The notes beneath the pieces are model-generated. The model had not been told where the DNA came from. It made no database searches and saw nothing but the letters and a program-made list of their open reading frames with translations. Made by a program: the position numbers and the translations under genes. A stretch of DNA of 64,000 nucleotides, taken from positions 1,021,071 to 1,085,070 of the forward strand of contig JADJPD010000001.1 of the NCBI GenBank assembly GCA_016713435.1. The letters run 5' to 3'. Source of the stretch: Gemmatimonadota bacterium (GTDB taxonomy: Bacteria; Gemmatimonadota; Gemmatimonadetes; Gemmatimonadales; GWC2-71-9). This document shows, piece after piece, positions 53,529 through 61,832 of this stretch (position 1 is the first letter of the stretch; the number at the start of each line of letters is the position of its first letter).

Positions 53529-53694
53529 TCCGCTGGTCCGGGAGGGGGTGAGGAGGGCCGACCACGGTCGGCCCCTACGACGAGGGGGTGGGGGGATCGT
53601 GCGTGGGGAGATCGGGGATGCACGATCCCGGTCGCGCAACGTCGTAGGGGCCGACCGTGGTCGGCCCTTCCTGGACGAACCCGGACCAGCGGAT
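53528..53694. repeat. nested palindromic element with 15-bp terminal repeats
   Basis: ATCCGCTGGTCCGGG at 53528-53542 is the reverse complement of 53680-53694. Inside, AGGGCCGACCACGGTCGGCC and GGCCGACCGTGGTCGGCCCT face each other, and GGATCGTGC/GCACGATCC form an inner stem. The remaining gap to 53866 shows no gene. Shape is that of a small mobile element without coding capacity. Confidence 0.75.
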
Positions 53695-53866
53695 TGGAGG
53701 GGAGGGCAGGATCGCGATTTCGATCGGCGCGGTGGCGTGCGGATCGTGCGGGGGGGGGGTGGTGACGCGTTTTCGATGGCTGGCGGATCGTGGTACCGAG
53801 GGTGAGTGTTGGCCGCGCCGGGTCACGGAGGATCGGGCGCGGCCTCCCTTTTCCAAGGACTCATCG

Positions 53867-54703
53867 ATGCGTCGCTTCCGCCGAGTGGTGCCGTTCATGG
53901 TGGTTGCTGCTGCCCTTCCCCTCCTTGCGAGCTGCAGCCGCGCGCCGGCGATGTCGTCGGTGCGGCTGGTGGCGCACGACTATGGCTACGCGGTGCAAGG
54001 CACGCCGACGGCGGGGACGGTGCTGCTCACGCTGGTGAACGAGGGGAAGGAGCTGCACCACTCGCAGCTGCTGCACCTCACCGGCGGCAGGACGCTGGCC
54101 GACCTGGCGCAGGCGGACCTGGCGCAGGGCCCGCCGGCCTGGGCGCGCGGCCTCGGCGGGCCCAACGCCACCGAGCCGGGCGACAGCAACGTGGCCTACG
54201 TGGACCTCGACGCCGGCGAGTACGCGGTGATCTGCTTCATCCCCGCGGCCGACGGGCAGCCGCACCTCGCCAAGGGGATGGTGGCGGGGTTCACGGTGGC
54301 GGCGGCCGGCGCCGAGGCACGCGCCACCGCGCCCGCGCCGGACGTGACGATCCGGCTCAAGGACTTCAGCTTCGAGATGCCTGACACGCTCGCGGCGGGC
54401 CGCCACACCCTCCTGGTGGTGAACGACGGCCCGCAGCCGCACGAGCTGGTGCTGTTCCGGCTCGAGGACGGCCGCACCGGCGACGACTTCATGGCGTGGG
54501 TGCAGGGCGGCCTCAAGGGCCCGCCGCCGGCCACGGGGGAGGGCGGGACGGTGGGGCTCGAGTCGGGGACGTCCAACACCATCGTGCGCGACCTGAAGCC
54601 GGGGCGGTACGTCCTGCTCTGCTTCGTGCCGAACAGCGCGGGGCAGGGGGAGCCGCACGTGATGCTGGGGATGCAACGGGAGATCGTGGTGAGCGCGTCG
54701 TAG
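53867..54703 (+). CDS. two-domain cupredoxin-like lipoprotein (copy 2)
   Basis: 278 aa; lipoprotein signal PFMVVAAALPLLASCSRAP (lipobox LASC), unlike copy 1 which has a plain signal. Both halves keep the ligand set: ELHHSQLL with AVICFIPAADGQPHLAKGM, and QPHELVLFRL with LLCFVPNSAGQGEPHV and LGM. Long identical blocks with copy 1 (for example TLADLAQADL, VTIRLKDF, NTIV) show recent common origin. It stands alone after a palindromic element. Being lipidated, it could hold copper or electrons at the membrane while copy 1 is free. Confidence 0.7.
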   Translation: MRRFRRVVPFMVVAAALPLLASCSRAPAMSSVRLVAHDYGYAVQGTPTAGTVLLTLVNEGKELHHSQLLHLTGGRTLADLAQADLAQGPPAWARGLGGPNATEPGDSNVAYVDLDAGEYAVICFIPAADGQPHLAKGMVAGFTVAAAGAEARATAPAPDVTIRLKDFSFEMPDTLAAGRHTLLVVNDGPQPHELVLFRLEDGRTGDDFMAWVQGGLKGPPPATGEGGTVGLESGTSNTIVRDLKPGRYVLLCFVPNSAGQGEPHVMLGMQREIVVSAS

Positions 54704-54710
54704 AAGAGAA

Positions 54711-54746
54711 TCCGTAGGGGCCGGATATATCCGGCCCGTACGTACG
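54711..54746. repeat. GTAGGGGCCGGATATATCC palindrome
   Basis: GTAGGGGCCGGATATATCCG followed by GCCCGTACG; a copy of the dispersed palindrome family, here between the cupredoxin-like and tolC-like genes, which converge. It may also serve as terminator. Confidence 0.7.
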
Positions 54747-54797
54747 TGGGGGAATAGGGAGCGTGGGAGTGGGCTGGGAGCCCACCCCCGCGCTCGT

Positions 54798-56138
54798 TCA
54801 GTTGATCTCCGTGACGATCCCCTGCGCCGCCGCCAGCTGCACGCGCGCCCGGTGCCAGGTGGTGCGGGCGTCCACCGCGATGTCGCGGGCGTGGTTCAGG
54901 GTGAGCGACGCCTGGATCACGTCGGCGTTGCCGGCGACGCCGGCGCGGAAGCGCTCGCGGGCCTGCTCCACCTCCTGCTCCGCCAGGTGCAGCTGCAGGT
55001 CGGCGGCGGTGACCTGCTCGCGGGCCGCCGCCAGGTCCACCAGCGCGCCACGCACGTCCACCTCGATGCGGAGCTTCAGGTCCTGCCACTCCGCATCCGC
55101 TTCCCGCTCGCGCGCGCGATACTCGGCCACGCGGGCGTCCCGCCGGAAGCCATCGAACAGGTTGAGGCTGACGGAGATGCCGTAGGCGCGGTTGTCGAAC
55201 ACGCCGTCCCGCGTGCTCGCCGCGGTGCTGAAGAGCTGCACCACCGGCAGCCGCTCCGCCTTCACCGCGCCGATCTCCCGGCGCGCCGCCTCGGCGTGGG
55301 TGCCGGCCGACAGCAGGTCGCCGCGGCGGTTCATGGCGGTCTGGATGGCGGCCTGCTCGTCGGTGACCGCCTCGGCGCCGGGGGCGCGGAGGGAGTCGGC
55401 GAGCTGCAGGGATCCGCGGAGCGGCAGCGCCAGCGCGTGGTGGAGCTCCAGCTCGGCGCGGGCCCGCGCGCTCCGGGCGGCGATGAGCTGCGAGACGGTG
55501 CTGGCCAGCTGCGACTCCGCCCGCGTCACGTCGAGCGCAATCGCCGTCCCTGCCGTGAGCTGCTGCCGCGCGATGCCGAGCAGCTCGGCGGCGAGCGAGG
55601 AGTCGGCGAGGCGGGCGGCGACGCGGGCATCGGCGCGCTGCAGCTCGAGGTACGCCAGCGCGCCCCGGGTGGCCGCCTGCTCCTCGGCGGCCACGGCGCT
55701 GTAGGCGATGGCATCCGCCTCGGTGCTGGTGGCGCGGAGGCGGCGGAGCGTGGGCAGGTCGAAGAGGCGCTGCGTGGCCTGGAGCCGCACGTCCACCGTG
55801 CGCTCGGAGACCATGCGCGGCGCGCCGCCCAGGTAGGTGCCGGTGGGGAGCGCGGTGGCCTCGGGGCCGCCGTCCATGGTGGCCTCGGTGCCGAGCTGCG
55901 GCAGGAACTCGCTCCGCACCTGGGCCACGCGGGCGTCGCCCTGGAAGGCGCGGGCGCGGGCGCCCACGGCGCTCGGCGCGCGGCCGGCGGCGAGGCGGGC
56001 GGCGTCGCCCAGGGAGATGGGCGCGGCGGGGGCGTCCGTCATGGAGCGGACGGGCTGCTGCGCCCACGCGGGCGCGGCGATCAGGATGAGGCCCAGGGCG
56101 GCAACGGCGGCGGCCGGGCGGGTGAAGCTGGCGGTCAT
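54798..56138 (-). CDS. TolC-family outer-membrane efflux protein
   Basis: 446 aa with a signal peptide (AAVAALGLILIAAPAWAQ). The two internal repeats of TolC-type proteins are visible: long helices rich in Ala, Glu and Arg (YLELQRADARVAARLADSSL, ARAELELHHALALPLRGSL; AEYRAREREADAEWQDLKLR, LAEQEVEQARERFRAGVAGN) with LPVVQLFSTAAS and AYGISVSLNLFDG as barrel strands. It forms the outer-membrane channel of the tripartite pump. It is the last gene of the ABC operon and begins 29 bp after the second permease gene. Confidence 0.9.
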   Translation of the reverse strand: MTASFTRPAAAVAALGLILIAAPAWAQQPVRSMTDAPAAPISLGDAARLAAGRAPSAVGARARAFQGDARVAQVRSEFLPQLGTEATMDGGPEATALPTGTYLGGAPRMVSERTVDVRLQATQRLFDLPTLRRLRATSTEADAIAYSAVAAEEQAATRGALAYLELQRADARVAARLADSSLAAELLGIARQQLTAGTAIALDVTRAESQLASTVSQLIAARSARARAELELHHALALPLRGSLQLADSLRAPGAEAVTDEQAAIQTAMNRRGDLLSAGTHAEAARREIGAVKAERLPVVQLFSTAASTRDGVFDNRAYGISVSLNLFDGFRRDARVAEYRAREREADAEWQDLKLRIEVDVRGALVDLAAAREQVTAADLQLHLAEQEVEQARERFRAGVAGNADVIQASLTLNHARDIAVDARTTWHRARVQLAAAQGIVTEIN

Positions 56139-56167
56139 GGTCGGGTCTCCAGTCGTCGTCGAGGGCT

Positions 56168-57283
56168 TCAGGCGATCGAGCGCCGGAAGCGGTTGGTCGC
56201 AAAGGTCAGGGCGGCGCCGGCGATGAGCGCCATGGCGAGGAACTGGGGCCAGAGCTCGCGGAGCCCGGTGCCCTTCAGGTACACGCCGCGCAGGATCACC
56301 AGGAAATGCCGGATCGGGTTGGCCAGCGTGGCCCACTGGAGCGCCACAGGCATGTTCTCCACCGGCGAGAGCATCCCGGACAGCACCATGGCGGGCAGCA
56401 TGGCCAGGATCATCAGCATGAACGCCTCCTGCTGGGTGCTGCTCACGGCCGAGATCATGAGGCCCATGGCGAGCGCGGCGAGGAGGAAGAGCGCGGACGC
56501 CACCAGCAGCGCCGCCACCGTGCCCCGGAAGGGGATGTGGAAGTGCCACCGGGTGATGGCCGCGAACAGGCCCAGGTGGAAGAAGCCCACCGCGAAGATC
56601 GGCGCCATCTTGCCGATCATGATCTCGCTGGCCTTGATGGGGCTCACGAGCAGCTGGTCCAGCGTCCCCACCTCGCGCTCGCGGACGAGCGTCATGGTGG
56701 TGAGCATGAGGCAGGTGGTGAAGATCAGCGTGCCCAGGATGGCCGGCACGTTGAAGAGCCGGCTCTCGAGGCTCGGGTTGAACCACGCGCGCGCGCGGAG
56801 CTCGATGCCACCGGGCCGCACCACGTTCATGGTGCGCACCCCGAAGCGCTCGGCCACCTGGCCCACGTAGCTCTGCGCCACGGTGGCCACGGAGGCGTCG
56901 CTGCCGTCAATGAGCGCCTGCACCGACGCGCCCTTGCCGGAGCGGAGGTCCCGCTCGAAGTGCGCGGGGATGATGAGGCCCACCACGGCCTCGCCCCGGT
57001 CCAGGGTGGCGACGATGGCCTCGGGCGTGGTGACGGTGCCCTGGAGGTCGAAGTAGCCGGTGGCCTCGTAGGCGGCGACGATGGCCCGGCTGTCCCGGCT
57101 CAGGTCCTGGTCCAGCACCACGGTGCGGATGTGCTCCACGTCGCTGGTGCTGGCGTAGGCCAGCAGGATGAACTGCAGCACCGGCGACACGAGCAGGATC
57201 GGCTTGGCCTTGGGGTCGCGGAGGAGCTGCTTGCACTCCTTCTTGACCAGCTGCCAAAGGCGGATGGGCGAGAGGCGCGACAT
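56168..57283 (-). CDS. ABC-2 type permease (second)
   Basis: 371-aa inner-membrane permease of the YbhR/YbhS type. One helix near the N-terminus (LLVSPVLQFILLAYAS) is followed by a large periplasmic domain (about 45-180), and then five helices, including AILGTLIFTTCLMLTTMTL, AALLVASALFLLAALAMGLM and FMLMILAMLPAMVLSGMLSP. The motif LVREREVGTLDQLLVSP is the coupling region of ABC-2 permeases. It shares the TCA/ATG junction with the first permease gene (one-base overlap). Confidence 0.92.
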   Translation of the reverse strand: MSRLSPIRLWQLVKKECKQLLRDPKAKPILLVSPVLQFILLAYASTSDVEHIRTVVLDQDLSRDSRAIVAAYEATGYFDLQGTVTTPEAIVATLDRGEAVVGLIIPAHFERDLRSGKGASVQALIDGSDASVATVAQSYVGQVAERFGVRTMNVVRPGGIELRARAWFNPSLESRLFNVPAILGTLIFTTCLMLTTMTLVREREVGTLDQLLVSPIKASEIMIGKMAPIFAVGFFHLGLFAAITRWHFHIPFRGTVAALLVASALFLLAALAMGLMISAVSSTQQEAFMLMILAMLPAMVLSGMLSPVENMPVALQWATLANPIRHFLVILRGVYLKGTGLRELWPQFLAMALIAGAALTFATNRFRRSIA

Positions 57284-58422
57284 CAGGCGAGCTCCTTCCG
57301 GAAGGTGCGGATGGTGAGCGTCACCATCACGGTGGCGAAGATCCCGAGGCCCAGCAGCGGCGCCCAGATCACCTCGAGGCCGATGCCGCGCAGGAACACC
57401 CCCCGCGTGATCTCCACGAAGTAGCGCGCCGGGATGGCCCGGCTGATGAGCTGCAGGGCGACGGGCATGCTCTGCAGCGAGTAGAAGAACCCCGACAGCA
57501 GCAGCGCCGGCATGTAGGTGGCGAAGATCGAGGCCTGCACGGCCAGCAGCTGCGCCTTGAGGGTGGCACTGAGGAAGATCCCGAGCGCCAGCACCCCGCC
57601 CAGGAACACCAGGCTCGCGAAGGCGAAGAGCACGAGGCTGCCGCGGAACGGCACGTCGAACAGGTACACGCAGCAGGCCAGCGACATCGCCACGTCGATG
57701 AGCGCGATGCCGAGGTAAGGCAGCAGCTTGCCGAACACCAGCTCGGCGCGGCCCACCGGCGTGGCCGCGAGCTGCTCCATGGTGCCGCGCTCCCACTCCC
57801 GCGCGATCGTCAGGCTGGTGAGCATGGCCGAGATGATGGACATGATCACGGCGATGAGGCCGGGGACCACCTTGGCGGTGGAGTCCAGCGTCTCGTTGAA
57901 CCAGACGCGGGTCTGGGCGGTCACGGGCGGCGCCAGGTGGCGGCCCGAGAGCCGCACCTTGTCGCTGAAGCTCCGCGCGATCGCGTCGGCGTAGCCGCGC
58001 GCCACGGTGGCGGTGCTGGCGTCGGCGCCGTCGAGGAGGAGCTCGAGGGGCGCGGGGCGGCCGGCCTTGAGGTCGGCGGCGAAGCGCTCCGGGACCACCA
58101 GCGCGATGCGCGCGTCGCCGCGGAGGATCTTGTCCTCGGCCTGCTCCAGCCGGTCAATGCGGCTCTCGAGCCGGAAGTAGCCCGACTGCACGAAGGCATC
58201 CACCAGGGCGCGGGACTCGGCCGAGTGGTCGTGGTCCAGCACCACGAGGCGGATGTCCTCGACGTCGGTGGTGATGGCGGCGCCGAAGAGGTAGAGCAGC
58301 ATGGCCGGGAGCAGGAAGGCGAGGCCGAGGCTCCGCCCGTCGCGGCGGATCTGCAGCCACTCCTTCTTTGCAATGGCGAGCATGCGCGTGGCGTTGAAAC
58401 GCCGGCTGGCTGCGTGACTCAT
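57283..58422 (-). CDS. ABC-2 type permease (first)
   Basis: 379 aa, paralogous to the second permease. Signatures: AIAKKEWLQIRRDGRSLGLAF near the start, a periplasmic domain (about 60-190), then helices around VVPGLIAVIMSIISAMLTSL, LVLFAFASLVFLGGVLALG and a coupling motif IAREWERGTMEQLAATPVGR. The two permeases probably form a heterodimer driven by the two ATPases. Start overlaps the ATPase stop by 4 bp. Confidence 0.92.
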   Translation of the reverse strand: MSHAASRRFNATRMLAIAKKEWLQIRRDGRSLGLAFLLPAMLLYLFGAAITTDVEDIRLVVLDHDHSAESRALVDAFVQSGYFRLESRIDRLEQAEDKILRGDARIALVVPERFAADLKAGRPAPLELLLDGADASTATVARGYADAIARSFSDKVRLSGRHLAPPVTAQTRVWFNETLDSTAKVVPGLIAVIMSIISAMLTSLTIAREWERGTMEQLAATPVGRAELVFGKLLPYLGIALIDVAMSLACCVYLFDVPFRGSLVLFAFASLVFLGGVLALGIFLSATLKAQLLAVQASIFATYMPALLLSGFFYSLQSMPVALQLISRAIPARYFVEITRGVFLRGIGLEVIWAPLLGLGIFATVMVTLTIRTFRKELA

Positions 58423-59366
58423 GAGACGACGGCTCCTCCCGCCCGGTTGACCGCGGCAACGAACACATCCTCCAACGACGGGGCGATCCGCTCGATGCCC
58501 TTGAGCGAGAGCTGGTTGGCGCCGAAGAGCGCCTCGAGCTCCTGGATCCCCCGCTCCGCTTCCTTCACCACCACCCTGAGCCCGCGCCCGAAGAGCGAGG
58601 CGTCGATCACTTCACTGCTCGCCGCCACGAGCGGCACGGCGCGCGGCGCGTCGTCGGTGTCCACGCGGAGGATGGGTTCCTGCATGGTGCCGCGGAGGCC
58701 GCTCGGCGTGCCGCAGGAGACCATCCTGCCGCGGTTCATGAAGGCCAGGCGGTCGCAGAACTCCGCCTCCTCCATGTAGTGCGTGCTGACGAACACCGCG
58801 GTGCCCTGCCGCGCCAGGCGGCGGATCACGTCCCAGAACTGGCGCCGGGCCACGGGGTCGACACCGCTGGTGGGCTCGTCGAGGAAGAGCACCGCCGGGT
58901 CGTGCAGCACGGCGCAGCCGAGGGCCAGGCGCTGCTTCCAGCCGAGGGGGAGCGCGCCCGTCATGCGGGCGCGGTGCTCGCGGAGGCCGGCCATGTCGAG
59001 TACCCAGTCGCGGCGCGCCTCGAGCCTCGATCCGGTCACCTCGTGCATGCCGGCGGCGAACTCGATGTTCTCGTCCACGGTGAGGTCCGCGTAGAGCGAG
59101 AAGAGCTGCGACATGTAGCCGATCCGCGTCTTGATGCGCTCGCCCTCGGTGGCGAGGTCGAGGCCGTCCACCGTGCCGGTGCCCGAGGAGGGGCGCACCA
59201 GGCCGGTGAGCATCTTGATGGTCGTCGTCTTCCCGGCGCCGTTGGGCCCCAGGAACCCGAACACCTCGCCGCGGGCCACCGTGAGCGTCACCTGGTCGGC
59301 GGCGGTGAAGTCGCCGTAGCGGCGGGTGAGGGCGTGGATGTCCACGGCCGGTGTCTCAGTGCGCAT
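58419..59366 (-). CDS. ABC transporter ATP-binding protein (second)
   Basis: 315 aa. Walker A GPNGAGKTTTIKML near residue 38, Q-loop YMSQLF, signature-like GALPLGWKQRLALG (a variant of LSGGQ), Walker B AVLFLDEPTSGVD and H-loop VSTHYM. The C-terminal 80 residues form an accessory domain. The altered signature is also found in some YbhF-type ATPases and need not be inactive. It overlaps the first ATPase by 11 bp and the permease by 4 bp. Confidence 0.92.
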   Translation of the reverse strand: MRTETPAVDIHALTRRYGDFTAADQVTLTVARGEVFGFLGPNGAGKTTTIKMLTGLVRPSSGTGTVDGLDLATEGERIKTRIGYMSQLFSLYADLTVDENIEFAAGMHEVTGSRLEARRDWVLDMAGLREHRARMTGALPLGWKQRLALGCAVLHDPAVLFLDEPTSGVDPVARRQFWDVIRRLARQGTAVFVSTHYMEEAEFCDRLAFMNRGRMVSCGTPSGLRGTMQEPILRVDTDDAPRAVPLVAASSEVIDASLFGRGLRVVVKEAERGIQELEALFGANQLSLKGIERIAPSLEDVFVAAVNRAGGAVVS

Positions 59367-60309
59367 GGGCCACGCTCGTCAGGTCAATGAACACGTCCTC
59401 GAGGGAGGCGCCGAGCGGCGCCACGCTGCTCACCTCGACGCCGCTCGCCGCGAGGAGCATGGCGAGCGAGGGGCCCGCCTCCGCCGACTCGAGCGTCACG
59501 TGCAGGCTCTCGCCGAAGGCGGCGGCGCTCCGCACCAGCGGGTTCCCCTGCAGCAGCTCGGCGCCCTCGCGCGACTGCGCGGTCTCGAAGGCGAGCAGGC
59601 GGCCGGCGAGCCGGGCCTGGAGCGCGGGCGGGGTGTCGAGCGCGGCGAGGCGGCCGCCGGCGAGCATCGCCACGCGGTCACACCGCTCCGCCTCGTCGAG
59701 GTAGGCGGTGGACACGATGGCGGTCATGCCGCGCGCCACCATCTCGTGCACGATGAGCCAGAGCTGGCGCCGGCTGATCGGGTCCACGCCGAAGGTGGGC
59801 TCGTCGAGGAGCAGCACCTCGGGCTCGTGGATCAGGGCGCAGCAGAGCGAGAGCTTCTGCTTCATCCCGCCCGAGAGCTTCCCCGCGAGGCGGTCCTGGA
59901 ACTGGCCCAGGTTGCTGAACTCCCAGAGCCGCGCGATCCGCTCCTCGCGCGCCGCGGGCGGCACCTGGTACAGCGTGGCGTAGAACTCGATGTTCTCGCG
60001 CACGGTCAGGTCGGTGTACAGCCCGAAGCGCTGCGACATGTAGGCGATCCGGTGCTTCACGCCCTCCGGATCCCGCCGGACGCTGATGCCGCTCACCTCG
60101 GCGTCGCCCCGCATGGGGCGGAGGATGCCGGCCAGGATGCGGAGCAGCGTGGTCTTGCCGGCGCCGTCGGGGCCCACCACGCCGAAGAGCTCGCCGGGGA
60201 GGACATCGAACGAGAGGTCGTCGAGGGCCGGGACGCTGCCGAAGGCGTGGCCGAGCCCGTCGAGCCGCACCAGCGGCTCGATGGCGGTGTAGGCGGATTC
60301 GCGGCGCAT
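59356..60309 (-). CDS. ABC transporter ATP-binding protein (first)
   Basis: 317 aa. Walker A is GPDGAGKTTLLRIL, the Q-loop YMSQRF, signature LSGGMKQKLSLC, Walker B VLLLDEPTFGVD and the switch region VSTAYLDEAERCD in which the H-loop His is replaced by Ala. That loss suggests one composite ATP site of the pair is degenerate, as in many heterodimeric exporters. ATG 60309 (MRRESAYTAIEPLVRLD) overlaps the adaptor stop as TGATG. Confidence 0.92.
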   Translation of the reverse strand: MRRESAYTAIEPLVRLDGLGHAFGSVPALDDLSFDVLPGELFGVVGPDGAGKTTLLRILAGILRPMRGDAEVSGISVRRDPEGVKHRIAYMSQRFGLYTDLTVRENIEFYATLYQVPPAAREERIARLWEFSNLGQFQDRLAGKLSGGMKQKLSLCCALIHEPEVLLLDEPTFGVDPISRRQLWLIVHEMVARGMTAIVSTAYLDEAERCDRVAMLAGGRLAALDTPPALQARLAGRLLAFETAQSREGAELLQGNPLVRSAAAFGESLHVTLESAEAGPSLAMLLAASGVEVSSVAPLGASLEDVFIDLTSVAHAH

Positions 60310-61325
60310 CAGCGGCCCTCCTGCACGGCGCCGCACGAGGGCGCGAAGGTGACGTCCGCCGGAAGGCCGGGCTTGAGGTCAATGCTGCGATCGCCGGTGA
60401 TGCGCACCCGCACCTCGTACACCAGGCGGACGCGGTCCTTGGTGGCCTGCACGTTCCGCGGGGTGAACTCCGCCACGCTGGCGATGTGGGCGATGATGCC
60501 CTCGTAGCTGCGGTCGCCGAAGGCATCGGCCCGGATCTCGGCGCACTGGCCGATCGAGAGCCGGCCCACCTCGTCGCCGGGGACGTAGACGCGGACCCAG
60601 CGGTCGGTGAGGTCCTGCAGGGTGAGGATGGCATCGCCCGGGGCGACGGCCTCGCCGGGTTCGCGGTGGCGGACGGTGACGGTGCCGCTGAACGGCGCGA
60701 TGACCTCGGACTCGGCGAGCCGGGCGTCAATGCGCGCGAGCGCCGCCTGGGCCCGCGCCGCGGCGGAGCGCTGCTGCGCGATCCGCTCGGGGCGGGTGCC
60801 GGCCTGCAGCAGGCGCAGCTCTTCCTCCGCCTTGGCGCGCTCGCCCTCGGCGACGTCGAGGCTGGTCTCGGCGTGATCGAATTCCTGCTTGCTGATCAGC
60901 GCCTGGCGGGCGAGCTCGGCGAGGCGGTCGCGGTCGCGCCGGGCGGCGTCGCGGCGGTTGGTGGCCACGGAGAGGAGCGCCTTCGCCCGGGCGATCTCCT
61001 CGGTGCGGCTCCCCGCGAGGTACTCGGCGAGCATCGCCTCGGCGCCGGCCAGGTCGGCGGCGGCGGCGTCGCGCTCGGCGCTCAGCTCGGCCTGGTCGAG
61101 CGCGGCGAGGATGGTGCCGGAATCCACCACGGCGCCTTCGCGCACGGCGATGGTGGCGAGGCGGCCGGCCTGCTCGAAGCCGAGGTCGGCCTCGATGGAC
61201 TCGACGGTGCCTGACACCACGATGGTGTCCTTGCCGGCGGAGCGGCCGAGGCTCTTCCAGGCGATGATGCCCGCGGAGGCGGTGAGGATGGCGGCGGCGA
61301 TGGCGATGCGGCGGGTGCGGTGCAT
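60309..61325 (-). CDS. HlyD-family membrane fusion protein
   Basis: 338 aa. One N-terminal membrane helix (IAIAAAILTASAGIIAW) anchors it. A lipoyl-like half (VSGTVESIEADLGFEQAGRL), a coiled-coil hairpin of about 110 residues (AAADLAGAEAMLAEYLAG to KAEEELRLLQAGTRPERIA), and the second lipoyl half (VIAPFSGTVTVRHREPGEAV) and beta-barrel (VRVYVPGDEVGRLSIGQ) follow. It bridges the ABC pump and TolC. ATG 61325 gives the helix at once. It is the first gene of a six-gene efflux operon like ybhGFSR. Confidence 0.92.
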   Translation of the reverse strand: MHRTRRIAIAAAILTASAGIIAWKSLGRSAGKDTIVVSGTVESIEADLGFEQAGRLATIAVREGAVVDSGTILAALDQAELSAERDAAAADLAGAEAMLAEYLAGSRTEEIARAKALLSVATNRRDAARRDRDRLAELARQALISKQEFDHAETSLDVAEGERAKAEEELRLLQAGTRPERIAQQRSAAARAQAALARIDARLAESEVIAPFSGTVTVRHREPGEAVAPGDAILTLQDLTDRWVRVYVPGDEVGRLSIGQCAEIRADAFGDRSYEGIIAHIASVAEFTPRNVQATKDRVRLVYEVRVRITGDRSIDLKPGLPADVTFAPSCGAVQEGR

Positions 61326-61550
61326 TGGAGCGTCACTCCGGTTTGGGTTCGCCCGGAGGGAAGGCAACGCGGGTGCCACGCTGGCCTGGGCTGGACTTCG
61401 GGGCGGGGCGGGACTGGGTAAGGCTCTGGAATGGAGGGGCTTAGCCGCGAGGTGCCACCCGCGAGGCCTGGAGACTGCGCTCACCAGGCAGGCGGGGAAT
61501 CGTCACGGGATATCGTACGATTGTGAAATCCCGCGATCCCGGCGGCGGTG

Positions 61551-61595
61551 CGTCCGTAGCGGCCGGATACATCCGGCCCGCGCGCGGAGCGCGCG
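61551..61595 (+). repeat. CGTAGCGGCCGGATACATCC repeat, copy 1
   Basis: CGTCCGTAGCGGCCGGATAC then ATCCGGCCCGCGCGCGGAGC; matches copy 2 over about 45 bp in the same orientation, including the GCGCGCGGAGCGCGCG tail. Confidence 0.8.
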
Positions 61596-61776
61596 TTGAT
61601 CGTGCGCTGGCTCGGCTTCGTCGGAGGGGTGGGGGGCGCCGGGCGCTGGAGCTGCGGGGGGGGGGTGGGTTGGTTCGCAGGCGTCGGCAGCTACGCGCCC
61701 TCTGCCCCCCACCCCTCCTCCTCAGCCGGCCCCGGGGCATCGCGGGCGTGGGGACTTACGATCTCGGCAGCCCCCA

Positions 61777-61825
61777 CGTCCGTAGCGGCCGGATACATCC
61801 GGCCGCGCGCGCGGAGCGCGCGTCT
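61777..61825 (+). repeat. CGTAGCGGCCGGATACATCC repeat, copy 2
   Basis: CGTCCGTAGCGGCCGGATAC then ATCCGGCCGCGCGCGCGGAG; direct repeat of copy 1, 180 bp apart, ending close to the stop of the sigma-54 activator gene. Confidence 0.8.
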
Positions 61826-61832
61826 GTACGCG

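Larger units (their letters stand above)
61326..61832. other. 507-bp gap upstream of the efflux operon
   Basis: No convincing gene on either strand. It holds two direct copies of a palindromic repeat (61551-61595 and 61777-61825) and a G/C-biased low-complexity centre. The efflux operon promoter should lie in its left part but no clear -35/-10 pair is seen. Confidence 0.6.
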
